Virus record (IMG/VR): IMGVR_UViG_3300032117_000050
Location: 1-45,185 of that record
DNA length: 45,185 nucleotides
Direction: 5' to 3' (one strand)
Source of the DNA: a virus
Each line of letters begins with the position of its first letter. Within the stretch, counting starts at the first letter, position 1. Under the pieces are notes generated by a model, which saw only the letters and a program-made list of their open reading frames with translations, ran no database searches and was not told the origin of the DNA. Positions 15,060-22,627 of the stretch are shown piece by piece. The position numbers and the translations under genes were made by a program.

Positions 15060-15410
15060 ATGGCAACTTATAGCAAAGTAGCGTTATCAGCCGCAACCAC
15101 AGGCGTTCCAATCGCCGTTGTCGCTACCGCCTCAACTGGTACGACTATCCACGCAACAGGCACATCAGCCATTGACGAAGTGTGGCTCTATGCCACCAAT
15201 ACCGATTCAGCGGCTCGCACACTTACTATTCAATTTGGTGGAACTGCAACACTCAACCAGATTCAACAGGTAATCCCTGCTAACTCAGGTCTAACTCTTG
15301 TAATTCCTGGGCTAATCCTTGCCCCATCAGGCTCGGCATTAACTGTTTATGCTTACGCCTCAGTAGCAAGCGTTGTAAACATCTCAGGCTATGTAAACCG
15401 AGTCGCATAA
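15060..15410 (+). CDS. Small beta-rich virion protein
   Basis: The 116-aa product alternates short hydrophobic strands and Thr/Ser/Gly loops (TIHATGTSAIDEVWLYATNT, LTIQFGGTATLNQI), as in small virion or fibre beta-sandwich proteins. An AAGGAGAA site precedes the ATG. Its stop overlaps the start of the next gene (TAATG). It resembles the 94-aa product at 23849 in style. Function is unknown; placement suggests a fibre-associated subunit. Confidence 0.6.
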   Translation: MATYSKVALSAATTGVPIAVVATASTGTTIHATGTSAIDEVWLYATNTDSAARTLTIQFGGTATLNQIQQVIPANSGLTLVIPGLILAPSGSALTVYAYASVASVVNISGYVNRVA

Positions 15411-16369
15411 TGGCAGAGAGATTTAAGCGCGGAGAAGTTGGCTCACAGGTCAATTCGTGGATGCCATCTACTAACACAGTTACACCAAGCGGATTCACTT
15501 CCTCAATTGCGCCTTATGGACTTCAGCTTCAACAAACAGTATTGACAAGCGGAACTTTAGGTGGAACTGCAACAGGTTCATCACTTCTAAACCCATCTGC
15601 AACTGTTCCAATCCCTGCTGGTATCACATTTGTCTATGTAATCGCAGTTGGTGGCGGTGGTGGCGGAGGCGGTTCGGGTTTTGGTGGCGGAGGTGGCGGA
15701 GGTGGTATTTCTTGGGGTTGGACTTTAGCAACTTCATCTTGTGTAGTCGGTGCTGGAGGAAATAACTCGTCAGGTGGTTACACCCGTTATGGAAACATTA
15801 TTGCTGGCGGTGGCAGCGGTGGTTACAACGTTTACGGCGCACTTGGCGGTGGAGGTTTTGGCGGTGGCAGCGGTGGTAACGGGGCTACTAATTATTGGGG
15901 AATACCAAGTGGCAATGGCGGGGCTTCTGGAAGCACACCCGTAAATGGAAACACAGGTTCTGGCGCAGGTGGTGGCGGCGGTAGCACTACCAATGGCAGC
16001 GTTGCAGGAAATGGTGGTAATGGCATCTCAGGTGGTGGCGGTGGATACAGCAATATTGCTGGGTCAAGCACAAATACTGGGGGCAATGGCGGTAATGGTT
16101 TAACGGGCGGCGGCGGAGGTTTTGCAGGAAGCACATCTGGCACTCGTAATGGCGGTGCTGGCGGCAACGGAATAAACATCCTTACAGGTGCTATTACCAC
16201 TGGTGGCGCACAAAACACTGGCAACGGTGGTGGCGGCGGTGGCGTTGCAGGTAACGGTGGAAGTGCATCTTCAACGATTGGTGGGGCTGGTGGGCTTGGC
16301 GGCGGAGGCGGCGGTGCTGGCACTATTGGTACCGCTGGTGGCAACGGAATCCTCTACCTTTACTACTAG
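15410..16369 (+). CDS. Glycine-rich adhesin-like protein 1
   Basis: Of 319 residues the last ~230 are dominated by Gly runs (GGGGGGGGSGFGGGGGGGGIS and similar), spaced by Ser/Asn/Thr, with a hydrophobic start IPAGITFVYVIAVGGGG. Poly-glycine-rich tips of this sort occur in phage fibre adhesins such as those of T2/T6-like phages, where Gly-rich helices form a packed sandwich. The N-terminal APYGLQLQQTVLTSG is shared with the next gene, so the two are paralogues. It probably forms a receptor-contacting tip. Confidence 0.7.
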   Translation: MAERFKRGEVGSQVNSWMPSTNTVTPSGFTSSIAPYGLQLQQTVLTSGTLGGTATGSSLLNPSATVPIPAGITFVYVIAVGGGGGGGGSGFGGGGGGGGISWGWTLATSSCVVGAGGNNSSGGYTRYGNIIAGGGSGGYNVYGALGGGGFGGGSGGNGATNYWGIPSGNGGASGSTPVNGNTGSGAGGGGGSTTNGSVAGNGGNGISGGGGGYSNIAGSSTNTGGNGGNGLTGGGGGFAGSTSGTRNGGAGGNGINILTGAITTGGAQNTGNGGGGGGVAGNGGSASSTIGGAGGLGGGGGGAGTIGTAGGNGILYLYY

Positions 16370-16377
16370 GAGATAAA

Positions 16378-17208
16378 ATGACAACAACTATCTATAACAA
16401 CTCATCATTTAGCGATTCTCCTTATGGGCTAAAACTTCAACAAACCTTTACTACAAGCGGTTCCGTAACAATCCCGTCAAACATCTTGCGTGTTTACGCA
16501 GTTGTTATTGGTGGAGGCGGAGCTGGTTCTACTCAAACTACTGGTGGTGGCGGTGGCGGTGGAGCAGGTGGGTATTCTGCTGGTTGGACTTTTATTTCTA
16601 ACACAGTCACAGTCGGTGCAGGCGGTACTGGAACATCAACTGCTGCTGCGGGTGCTAACGGCAATTCTTCACTTTATGGAATGGTTTTTGCAGGTGGTGG
16701 TTCAGGTGGATTGAGCTCAACAGTTGGTGGCGCTGGCGCAGGAGCAACAACTTCTACAGGTTCAACTTCAACAGTTTCTTACACAGGCGCTCCAACGGCT
16801 GCTGCTAACACAGTTGGTTATGGTGCAGGTGGCGGCGTAGGTGCTATTGGTGGTGCTGGTATTTCATCAGGTGGCGGTGCGGGTGTTGCAACGGCAACTG
16901 GCACACAAACTGCCTATGCTGGTGGTCGCGGACTTATCGCTGGTGGTGGCGGTGCTGCTGGAACTTCAGGTGTTGGAACAGGTGGAGCAGGCGGCACTGG
17001 CGATTTTTTTGCAGGTGGAACTGGTTCATCAGGAACAGGTACATCTTTTGGTGGCGGTGGTGGCGGTGCTGGGTATACTGGTGCAGGTTCTAACGCTTCA
17101 GGCAACAGCGGTGGTAACGGAGGTTCTGGTGGGGGTGGCGGCGGAGCTGGTTCTACACTTGGAACTGCTGGCAGTGGCGGCAATGGCGTTGTTTATCTTT
17201 ACTACTAA
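16378..17208 (+). CDS. Glycine-rich adhesin-like protein 2 (paralogue)
   Basis: The 276-aa product repeats the layout of the preceding gene: SPYGLKLQQTFTTSGSVTIP, then a strand LRVYAVVIGGGGAG and a long Gly/Ser/Thr/Ala-rich region ending GNGVVYLYY (the neighbour ends GNGILYLYY). Shared N- and C-terminal signatures with a diverged middle indicate duplication and then variation, as expected for receptor-binding parts. It has an AGGAGATAAA ribosome site. Confidence 0.72.
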   Translation: MTTTIYNNSSFSDSPYGLKLQQTFTTSGSVTIPSNILRVYAVVIGGGGAGSTQTTGGGGGGGAGGYSAGWTFISNTVTVGAGGTGTSTAAAGANGNSSLYGMVFAGGGSGGLSSTVGGAGAGATTSTGSTSTVSYTGAPTAAANTVGYGAGGGVGAIGGAGISSGGGAGVATATGTQTAYAGGRGLIAGGGGAAGTSGVGTGGAGGTGDFFAGGTGSSGTGTSFGGGGGGAGYTGAGSNASGNSGGNGGSGGGGGGAGSTLGTAGSGGNGVVYLYY

Positions 17209-17217
17209 GGAGCAATA

Positions 17218-17370
17218 ATGAATTACAGATACGAATATCTTTCAACCTGTTGTAATACTGGCTACATCGAAACACGCAATGTGAATGACCCACAGGTTAA
17301 TACTGTATGCGTTCAATGTGGGCAGGGTGGGTACGAGCTAGTCAATCAAACTCTTATTTCAGGAGAATAA
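17218..17370 (+). CDS. Tiny zinc-ribbon protein (50 aa)
   Basis: The start follows AAGGAGCAATA. The product has STCCNTGYIETR and, later, CVQCGQGGYE, giving a CC...CxxC metal site. It lies between two fibre genes and is directly followed by another tiny gene whose ATG follows its stop. It is short but has a strong ribosome site and a coherent motif. Function is unknown; a fibre chaperone or capsid accessory role is conceivable. Confidence 0.6.
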   Translation: MNYRYEYLSTCCNTGYIETRNVNDPQVNTVCVQCGQGGYELVNQTLISGE

Positions 17371-17490
17371 ATGTCACAGTTAATGTATTACGACACAGTT
17401 TCAGGGCAGTGGTTGCCTGTCGTAGTTGGGGCGCAAGGATTAACACAAGAAGAGATTAATGCTCTTATAGGAGATACAAGTGGCTATTGA
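17371..17490 (+). CDS. Tiny protein (39 aa) upstream of long fibre gene
   Basis: The frame begins right after the previous stop, with AGGAGAA as ribosome site, and encodes MSQLMYYDTVSGQWLPVVVG and a helix LTQEEINALIG. The YDxxxxxWxPxxxG pattern resembles the small fibre-attachment modules at the start of collagen-like fibre proteins. It overlaps the next gene by 11 nt. It may be a detached attachment module. Confidence 0.5.
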   Translation: MSQLMYYDTVSGQWLPVVVGAQGLTQEEINALIGDTSGY

Positions 17491-19666
17491 TTTCCCCGCA
17501 TATCCTTCCCTTAATCAAATATATACTTTTGGTTCCCGCACGTGGAAGTGGACAGGTCAAGGTTGGCAGGCTGTCTCTACAACATATGGACCTCAAGGCG
17601 TTCAAGGTTTACAGGGTCTTCAAGGTGGCGGTTTCAATCAAGCTCAAGGTTTACAAGGATTTTCTGGAGCGCAGGGCGCTCAAGGTGTTCAAGGCCTTCA
17701 AGGGACGCAAGGTTTACAAGGAGCACAAGCCGCTCAAGGAACTCAGGGTTTACAAGGCCTTCAAGGTATTCAGGGTTTAACAGGCTCACAGGGAGCGACA
17801 GCTGCTCAGGGATTAAGTGGTACTCAAGGTACTGCTGGTACTGCGGGCTCTACTGGCGCGCAAGGAACCCAGGGCGTACAAGGAACTTTAGGTTCTCAAG
17901 GATATTTAGGTAACACAGGCGCTCAGGGAGCGCAGGGCACTCAAGGCCTTCAAGGTACGCAGGGTGTAGGCGGAGCCCAAGGCTATCTTGGTAATGCTGG
18001 AGCTCAAGGTGCTCAAGGCGCTCAAGGTACACAAGGATTACAAGGAGCGCAAGGTACTGCTGGTGCGCAAGGTTATCTTGGTAACGCGGGTGCTCAAGGA
18101 GCGCAAGGCGCACAAGGAACTCAAGGTATTCAAGGCTCATTAGGTGTACAAGGAACTATTGGAACTTTAGGCTCTCAAGGAGTTCAGGGGTCTCAAGGGC
18201 TTGCAGGTTCACAAGGTACCCAAGGAACTCAGGGATTACAAGGAGCTCAAGGTTTCTTAGGTAATACTGGCTCCCAAGGTGCTCAAGGAACGCAGGGTGC
18301 TCAAGGTATTCAAGGCACTTTGGGACTTCAAGGATTTACAGGAACTCAAGGAACTACTGGTTCAACAGGTTCTAATGGTGCTCAAGGCACTGCTGGAACT
18401 AACGGAACTAATGGTTCTCAGGGAACTACTGGAGCTACTGGCTCACAAGGTACTAATGGCTCTAACGGCTCTCAAGGCACACAAGGCTTGCAGGGAACGC
18501 AAGGTCTTCAAGGTCTTCAAGGCGCACAAGGAATTCAAGGCGCACAAGGAATTCAAGGCAGTTTTGGAACTAGCCCAGTAGTTTATCCCGCCGCCACCAC
18601 TTCAGTTGGATTTACACTTCAAGGATTGGCTTCTCAAACCGCTGATTTGCAAGAGTGGAAAAACTCTGTCGGAACTGTTATCGCCTCTGTTGATGCTAAC
18701 GGAAACCATAACTTCCCTAATATGGGGTTTGCGGGCAAAAACGCCATCATCAACGGCGGTATGGACATTTGGCAGCGTGGTACTTCAACCACCTCTGGCG
18801 GATACCAAACGGCAGACCGATGGAATAACTCGGTATCTGGAACCACAACAATTTCTCAAGAAACAACAGATTTGCCTAATGGATTTCAATACGGAATCAA
18901 GTTTGTTACTGCGGCATCTTCTTCTTTTGCTCAGTTCAAAACTTACCTAGAGCGCACTTCTGTAATTCCGCTAAGAAATCAAGTTGTAACCATATCTGGT
19001 TATCTAAAGATTACTGGCGGTTTTTCTGGTAATTGGGTTGGTCAGATTTATTACAGCAATACGACTGATACGGCTACATCTGTAACAACTCAAGTTGGCT
19101 CCAATGTAACTATTGGAACATCAGCAACATCAGCTTGGACAAGATTTAGTTTTCAATCCACTATCCCATCTGATGCCGTAGGACTTGGCGTTTTGTTTGT
19201 CCCCGACACGTTGCAAGCATCTGGTGTTACAGTTCGTACGACTGGTATTCAACTAGAACTTGGCTCTACTGCTACCACCTTCTCTCGCGCTGGTGGAAGT
19301 ATCGGGGGAGAGTTGGGGCTGTGTCAGAGGTATTACTACAGAAGTAGCTCTACAGGAGCCAACCCTGGCGAACAAACTAGACTAGGTGAAGCTATTGCCT
19401 ACTCAACTACCCAGGGTTTAGGCTTTATTAAATTCCCCGTAACAATGAGAATTATTCCTACCGCTTTAGATTTTGCTTCTCTTGTTGTTTATCAAGGAAC
19501 TACAGGGCAACCATCTTTAACCAGTGTATCAATTAACACCGATTGGCAAAATCAAAATATGGGAGCAATTAACTTTGTCTCTAGCGGGCTAACAACTACA
19601 ACCTCTTATTTCTTAGGTGTTACTCCTTCGGTTAGCGCATATGCTGGATTTAGTGCGGAACTATAA
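17480..19666 (+). CDS. Long collagen-like tail fibre with C-terminal receptor domain
   Basis: Starting at GTG 17480 behind AGGAG, the 728-aa product has an N-terminal attachment module (FPAYPSLNQIYTFGSRTWKW), about 350 residues of Gly-X-Gln/Thr triplets, then a ~340-residue C-terminal region. The latter opens with GKNAIINGGMDIWQRGTST and has ADRW, the signature of a widespread phage fibre domain with a carbohydrate-binding jelly-roll. It ends in LCQRYYYRSSS and a beta-rich tail. This is the most likely host-receptor-binding fibre of the window. Confidence 0.85.
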   Translation: MAIDFPAYPSLNQIYTFGSRTWKWTGQGWQAVSTTYGPQGVQGLQGLQGGGFNQAQGLQGFSGAQGAQGVQGLQGTQGLQGAQAAQGTQGLQGLQGIQGLTGSQGATAAQGLSGTQGTAGTAGSTGAQGTQGVQGTLGSQGYLGNTGAQGAQGTQGLQGTQGVGGAQGYLGNAGAQGAQGAQGTQGLQGAQGTAGAQGYLGNAGAQGAQGAQGTQGIQGSLGVQGTIGTLGSQGVQGSQGLAGSQGTQGTQGLQGAQGFLGNTGSQGAQGTQGAQGIQGTLGLQGFTGTQGTTGSTGSNGAQGTAGTNGTNGSQGTTGATGSQGTNGSNGSQGTQGLQGTQGLQGLQGAQGIQGAQGIQGSFGTSPVVYPAATTSVGFTLQGLASQTADLQEWKNSVGTVIASVDANGNHNFPNMGFAGKNAIINGGMDIWQRGTSTTSGGYQTADRWNNSVSGTTTISQETTDLPNGFQYGIKFVTAASSSFAQFKTYLERTSVIPLRNQVVTISGYLKITGGFSGNWVGQIYYSNTTDTATSVTTQVGSNVTIGTSATSAWTRFSFQSTIPSDAVGLGVLFVPDTLQASGVTVRTTGIQLELGSTATTFSRAGGSIGGELGLCQRYYYRSSSTGANPGEQTRLGEAIAYSTTQGLGFIKFPVTMRIIPTALDFASLVVYQGTTGQPSLTSVSINTDWQNQNMGAINFVSSGLTTTTSYFLGVTPSVSAYAGFSAEL
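17900..18340 (+). repeat. Imperfect 81-90-nt tandem repeats in fibre shaft
   Basis: A unit opening with Gly-Tyr/Phe-Leu-Gly-Asn recurs at 17900, 17981, 18071 and 18251 (spacing 81, 90 and 180 nt), each followed by Ala-Gln-Gly-type triplets. These units indicate growth of the shaft by duplication. Confidence 0.75.
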
Positions 19667-19667
19667 A

Positions 19668-19838
19668 ATGATTATCACCTACCCGATTATTGTCGATACC
19701 AACGGAAACCTAATCAAAATGGTTTTATTAGACCATGAAAACGGTTCTTTTACTTCAATGACTAAAACAGATTACGATGCACAACAGGCATCTAGCACAC
19801 TCCCATCCGAGTCTTCTATCCCACAGGCAGGTAACTAA
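19668..19838 (+). CDS. Small fibre-downstream protein
   Basis: The 56-aa product begins at ATG 19668 one base after the fibre stop (TAAAATG); a longer frame upstream overlaps the fibre gene and has no ribosome site. It has an N-terminal beta segment (IITYPIIVDTNGNLIKMVLL) and a polar tail. Such short genes behind fibres are often fibre-assembly partners, but there is no direct evidence. Confidence 0.45.
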   Translation: MIITYPIIVDTNGNLIKMVLLDHENGSFTSMTKTDYDAQQASSTLPSESSIPQAGN

Positions 19839-19975
19839 TGAGCAGAGCGCAGAGTCGGTCGCAAGGGTTGAGCAGAATACAGGCAGAGGCTACGGCTCAG
19901 GCTAATTTCACGGCGCAGTTGGCGGCTACTAATGCGAAGTTAGAGGCATTGGGGCTGACGGCCCAGACACATTGA
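19838..19975 (+). CDS. Short helical protein, possibly truncated
   Basis: The ATG overlaps the previous stop (TAATG). The 45-aa product is mostly one amphipathic helix (AEATAQANFTAQLAATNAKL) ending EALGLTAQTH. Tail-type proteins with TNAKLxALGLT usually continue with DE..., so this one may be cut short by a frameshift or deletion at about 19960. Confidence 0.4.
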   Translation: MSRAQSRSQGLSRIQAEATAQANFTAQLAATNAKLEALGLTAQTH

Positions 19976-20052
19976 CACTCGTAGTAACCAACGTAGGTTC
20001 TACGGCTCAATCAGTTCTTGGTCGTATCTCTTGGACAGAAGCTCAAGCCTAA
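19933..20052 (+). pseudogene. Orphan C-terminal beta-fragment in a different frame
   Basis: Frame +1 relative to 19933 reads through GADGPDTLTLVVTNVGS and ends SVLGRISWTEAQA, a convincing protein C-terminus, but the only start is TTG 19972, which lies inside the preceding stop. Upstream of 19933 that frame is closed. It is best read as the remnant of a virion protein left after a deletion or a frameshift, though reinitiation at TTG is possible. Confidence 0.4.
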
Positions 20053-20054
20053 GC

Positions 20055-20060
20055 TAGACT
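20055..20060 (+). promoter_or_regulatory. Candidate -10 box for leaderless FkbM mRNA
   Basis: TAGACT ends 7 nt before the ATG at 20068, and no ribosome site precedes that ATG. The same hexamer at the same kind of distance precedes the terminase gene. This supports a leaderless start. Confidence 0.45.
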
Positions 20061-20067
20061 ATCTCCT

Positions 20068-20844
20068 ATGGAAAATTCCGTAGGAAATACATTTGAGATG
20101 TATGAGCGCGTTCTATCAATAAAGAATGCGCTCAAACTCAAAACCCCACTTGATGTAAAGTTTACCCGCCTCGGTAGTGCACATGATGGCGGGTATATCC
20201 TTGTTGATGACGTAAATGGCGCAGACCACGTAATATCTTTAGGCGTTGAGGGCAACGTTGATTTTGAAAAAGATATTATGGAAAAAGCCTGCCATATCTA
20301 TATGTACGATAATTCTATTGATGGGCTTCCAGAGCCAGTAAAGCGCTCCACATTCTTTAAGAGAACGATGGGAAGCATACAAAACGGCCACGCCTCCTTA
20401 GGCAGTTGTATTCAAGACGGCTGGGTTGGTGATGACGAAGACGACGACTTTGCTGGGTTTGCTGGCGGTGACGACTACATTCTAAAGATGGATGTAGAGG
20501 GCGCCGAATACGATTTACTTGGGGAAGCCTCTCGGGACACCCTTACATATTTTAGACAGATTACGGTGGAGTTCCACGACACTGACCGCATTGAAGATGA
20601 AGACTTCTATAAGAAAATGCTTCATGCGTTAACCCATCTACGCGAAACGCATACCCCCGTATTTGTTCACGCCAATAACAATATACCGTTAACTATAAAA
20701 GGAAACTCGCCCTTTCCTCAAGTGTTTGAGGCAACTTTTCTACGCAATGATAGCTATAAGTTTGCGGAAGAGACTGATTTGTTTGAAGGTTTAGTTACAA
20801 GAAACGATTTGCCTAAGCCAGAGATTGGGCTTACTTTTCCTTAA
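20068..20844 (+). CDS. FkbM-family-like SAM methyltransferase
   Basis: The 258-aa product fits small methyltransferases of the FkbM/Methyltransf_21 type: FTRLGSAHDGGYILVDD, the SAM-binding strand VISLGVEGNVDFEKDI with an acidic turn MYDNS, and the diagnostic DYILKMDVEGAEYDLL. Such enzymes O-methylate sugars. It may modify host or virion surface glycans, inferred from the glycosidase-like gene opposite. It converges with the minus-strand operon, the stops overlapping by 4 bp. The start at 20068 lacks a ribosome site and is chosen as leaderless; ATG 20098 is an alternative. Confidence 0.78.
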   Translation: MENSVGNTFEMYERVLSIKNALKLKTPLDVKFTRLGSAHDGGYILVDDVNGADHVISLGVEGNVDFEKDIMEKACHIYMYDNSIDGLPEPVKRSTFFKRTMGSIQNGHASLGSCIQDGWVGDDEDDDFAGFAGGDDYILKMDVEGAEYDLLGEASRDTLTYFRQITVEFHDTDRIEDEDFYKKMLHALTHLRETHTPVFVHANNNIPLTIKGNSPFPQVFEATFLRNDSYKFAEETDLFEGLVTRNDLPKPEIGLTFP

Positions 20845-21425
20845 TCTGTAAATTCCCAAACCATACCTAGTGAACGCATGTTGGCCTCTACTGCTTGTTT
20901 ATAGATAGGGGCCAATTCTTGTTTGCGCAGTTCAGTGAATAGTCGTGCGCTTTCATCTTTTTGCCCAAACCACCAAGAGCTTACCGCCATCTCAAATTCA
21001 AGACAGTAAGACCCAAAGTACCCAACATCTGCTGGCAGGGGCTGTAGCCCATAATGATTTGCGGCGGCTAGTCCTATCTTTGCCCAGGTATAACACTCCT
21101 GCCAAGACTTCTTATATTCAAGAGATTGGGACAGCAGGAAGTACCCTTCTGGTCTATTTGGCATATAAGCAACCGCTTGAAACAGACAAGTACCCACCGT
21201 GTGGTCTCTATTACCCAGCTCCCCAAAGCATCGGGCTAACTTCAAAAGCGATGTGTACACTGTGAGGGACCCGTCAACATCTGCCCCGTACTCAGCGGCG
21301 CGCATATAAAAAGATACAGCGGAGGCGTATTGCTCTAGCTCTTCATACTCACGGGCTACTGCAAAGTTTATATCTGGATTAAATGGGTCTTCAGATAACT
21401 TTACTATCAGCTCTTCAATTTGCAT
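20841..21425 (-). CDS. TPR-like protein
   Basis: The 194-aa product is all-helical with TPR-like repeats: INFAVAREYEELEQYASAVS, LKLARCFGELGNRD, and PEGYFLLSQSLEYKKSWQEC. The Trp/Tyr-rich pattern is like the repeat domain found C-terminal to phage and bacterial family-2 glycosyltransferases. No catalytic domain is present. It lies downstream of the beta-propeller gene and overlaps it by 11 nt, so the two probably act together in glycan handling. Confidence 0.65.
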   Translation of the reverse strand: MQIEELIVKLSEDPFNPDINFAVAREYEELEQYASAVSFYMRAAEYGADVDGSLTVYTSLLKLARCFGELGNRDHTVGTCLFQAVAYMPNRPEGYFLLSQSLEYKKSWQECYTWAKIGLAAANHYGLQPLPADVGYFGSYCLEFEMAVSSWWFGQKDESARLFTELRKQELAPIYKQAVEANMRSLGMVWEFTD

Positions 21426-22413
21426 TTAAAGCCTCCTGGACAAGCTCATCTACTACAGAGTGAGGGACTTTAAGAATAAAAGCCGCGTTATCTTGGAATC
21501 CAAAGCTAACTAGTAGGTCTTCCCCATAGACGGCCGCCCCAACGCAGAACTCTACATAGGCATCTAGAAAAGTAAATTGATTGGTCAGCCCTAAGAAGTT
21601 AAAGTCTTTATCCCAAACACAAAGCCTATGCCTATACACGGCTCCCTTTTGCTCTAAGTAATTTTTAAATAGGTCTACGTCATGCGTGATAGATACTAAG
21701 TAATCTCCCCAAGCAAATACATGTGAAGACCCTCTTTGGTCTAAAGGAGCAGGCGGTGTTTGCTTTAACGCAACCTGCACAGTAGGGGCTTCAACATCTG
21801 GGAGTACGTGCACCAATTCTGTAGGCATAGTCCACTTTACAAAGGTAAATGGCTGGTCTATAACGGGAACCCAATTCTTTTCACAATAAGAGGAGTCATC
21901 ATTGGGCGCCGCAATACGCTTACGCGCCACCTCTCTAGCTTCCCATTTTCCCTTATTCAAAGAGATGGTGCTGTATTCCATGCGCCCTTGACCGTTTGTT
22001 GTAGTATCGCGGCGAACGCCAATCAAATAGTAAACGCCTTTCCATTGGACTAGGCGGGCGTCCTCTAGGCCAAGAAACTCCCAGATGGGCTCGTGCAAGT
22101 TGAGCACGTCCACCAAGCAATAATCAGTCATTTCTAACTCTGAATTGAGGCGGCAAAGATAGTTCTCGGTTTCTAAGCGCAGGTTATTCTCAGGATGCAA
22201 GTAAGCCAAAGGCCCCCACATAGAAGGGAAACGTTGCTTGTGTTCTGCGTGGTAGAGGGCATAGTTTACGTGCCTAAGATTAACAAGTATCTCCCCGTCT
22301 TCGTCTACAAAAACAGAGGGGTTCATCAGACCCGTACCCGCGGTAAAACGTTTAGGTATCACTATCGGAGCAAGTTTTCCGCCAGCTTGGACGGCGCGCT
22401 GAACTAGATTCAC
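21415..22413 (-). CDS. GH130-like five-bladed beta-propeller protein
   Basis: The 332-aa product shows the GH130/GH43-like propeller features: MNPSVFVDEDGEILVNLRHV, LGLEDARLVQWKGVYYLIGV (the EDARL motif typical of GH130 mannoside phosphorylases and related proteins), EKNWVPV, and repeated W/G/D blade motifs such as GSSHVFAWGDYLVS. GH130 enzymes act on mannosides; related propellers may be non-catalytic. It starts at GTG with a GTGA overlap to the gene upstream. It is likely involved in a surface glycan modification or recognition system. Catalysis is not proven. Confidence 0.7.
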   Translation of the reverse strand: MNLVQRAVQAGGKLAPIVIPKRFTAGTGLMNPSVFVDEDGEILVNLRHVNYALYHAEHKQRFPSMWGPLAYLHPENNLRLETENYLCRLNSELEMTDYCLVDVLNLHEPIWEFLGLEDARLVQWKGVYYLIGVRRDTTTNGQGRMEYSTISLNKGKWEAREVARKRIAAPNDDSSYCEKNWVPVIDQPFTFVKWTMPTELVHVLPDVEAPTVQVALKQTPPAPLDQRGSSHVFAWGDYLVSITHDVDLFKNYLEQKGAVYRHRLCVWDKDFNFLGLTNQFTFLDAYVEFCVGAAVYGEDLLVSFGFQDNAAFILKVPHSVVDELVQEALNAN

Positions 22414-22577
22414 TCTAAATCATCTGCGGCTAGGCCGTGAAAATCACAATGTGATTCGTACAAGGTATCGGCAAGCCATTCGTCCTCAGTAGGCTCAGAG
22501 ACATAGGATGAGCATAGTTCACAATATACAGCCCAGCGGATAGGGTCTAAATCCACAGCAACTACATCAACCGACAT
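22410..22577 (-). CDS. Small Cys/His protein, first gene of minus-strand operon
   Basis: The product is 55 aa from the ATG at 22577, chosen because AGAGG lies 6 nt upstream; an in-frame ATG at 22613 lacks a ribosome site. CELC and HCDFH provide a possible zinc site. It overlaps the beta-propeller gene by 4 nt. A short spacer (22578-22627) separates it from the divergent gene at 22628, so a divergent promoter region must be there. Confidence 0.55.
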   Translation of the reverse strand: MSVDVVAVDLDPIRWAVYCELCSSYVSEPTEDEWLADTLYESHCDFHGLAADDLE

Positions 22578-22627
22578 TGGGACCTCTTTATCCTGATTTA
22601 TGTGCGTAAGCACGAGAGAATATTACC

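Noticed and set aside
15892-16344. Long Pro-rich reading frame on the minus strand
   Set aside because: It is the mirror of Gly codons (GGN read as NCC) in the glycine-rich gene; no ribosome site and no domain.
16914-17183. Second Pro-rich minus-strand frame
   Set aside because: Same cause as above, opposite the second glycine-rich gene.
13996-18560. CRISPR-like repeated spacing
   Set aside because: The repeats are 9-nt Gly-X-Gln codon triplets without unique spacers of constant length.
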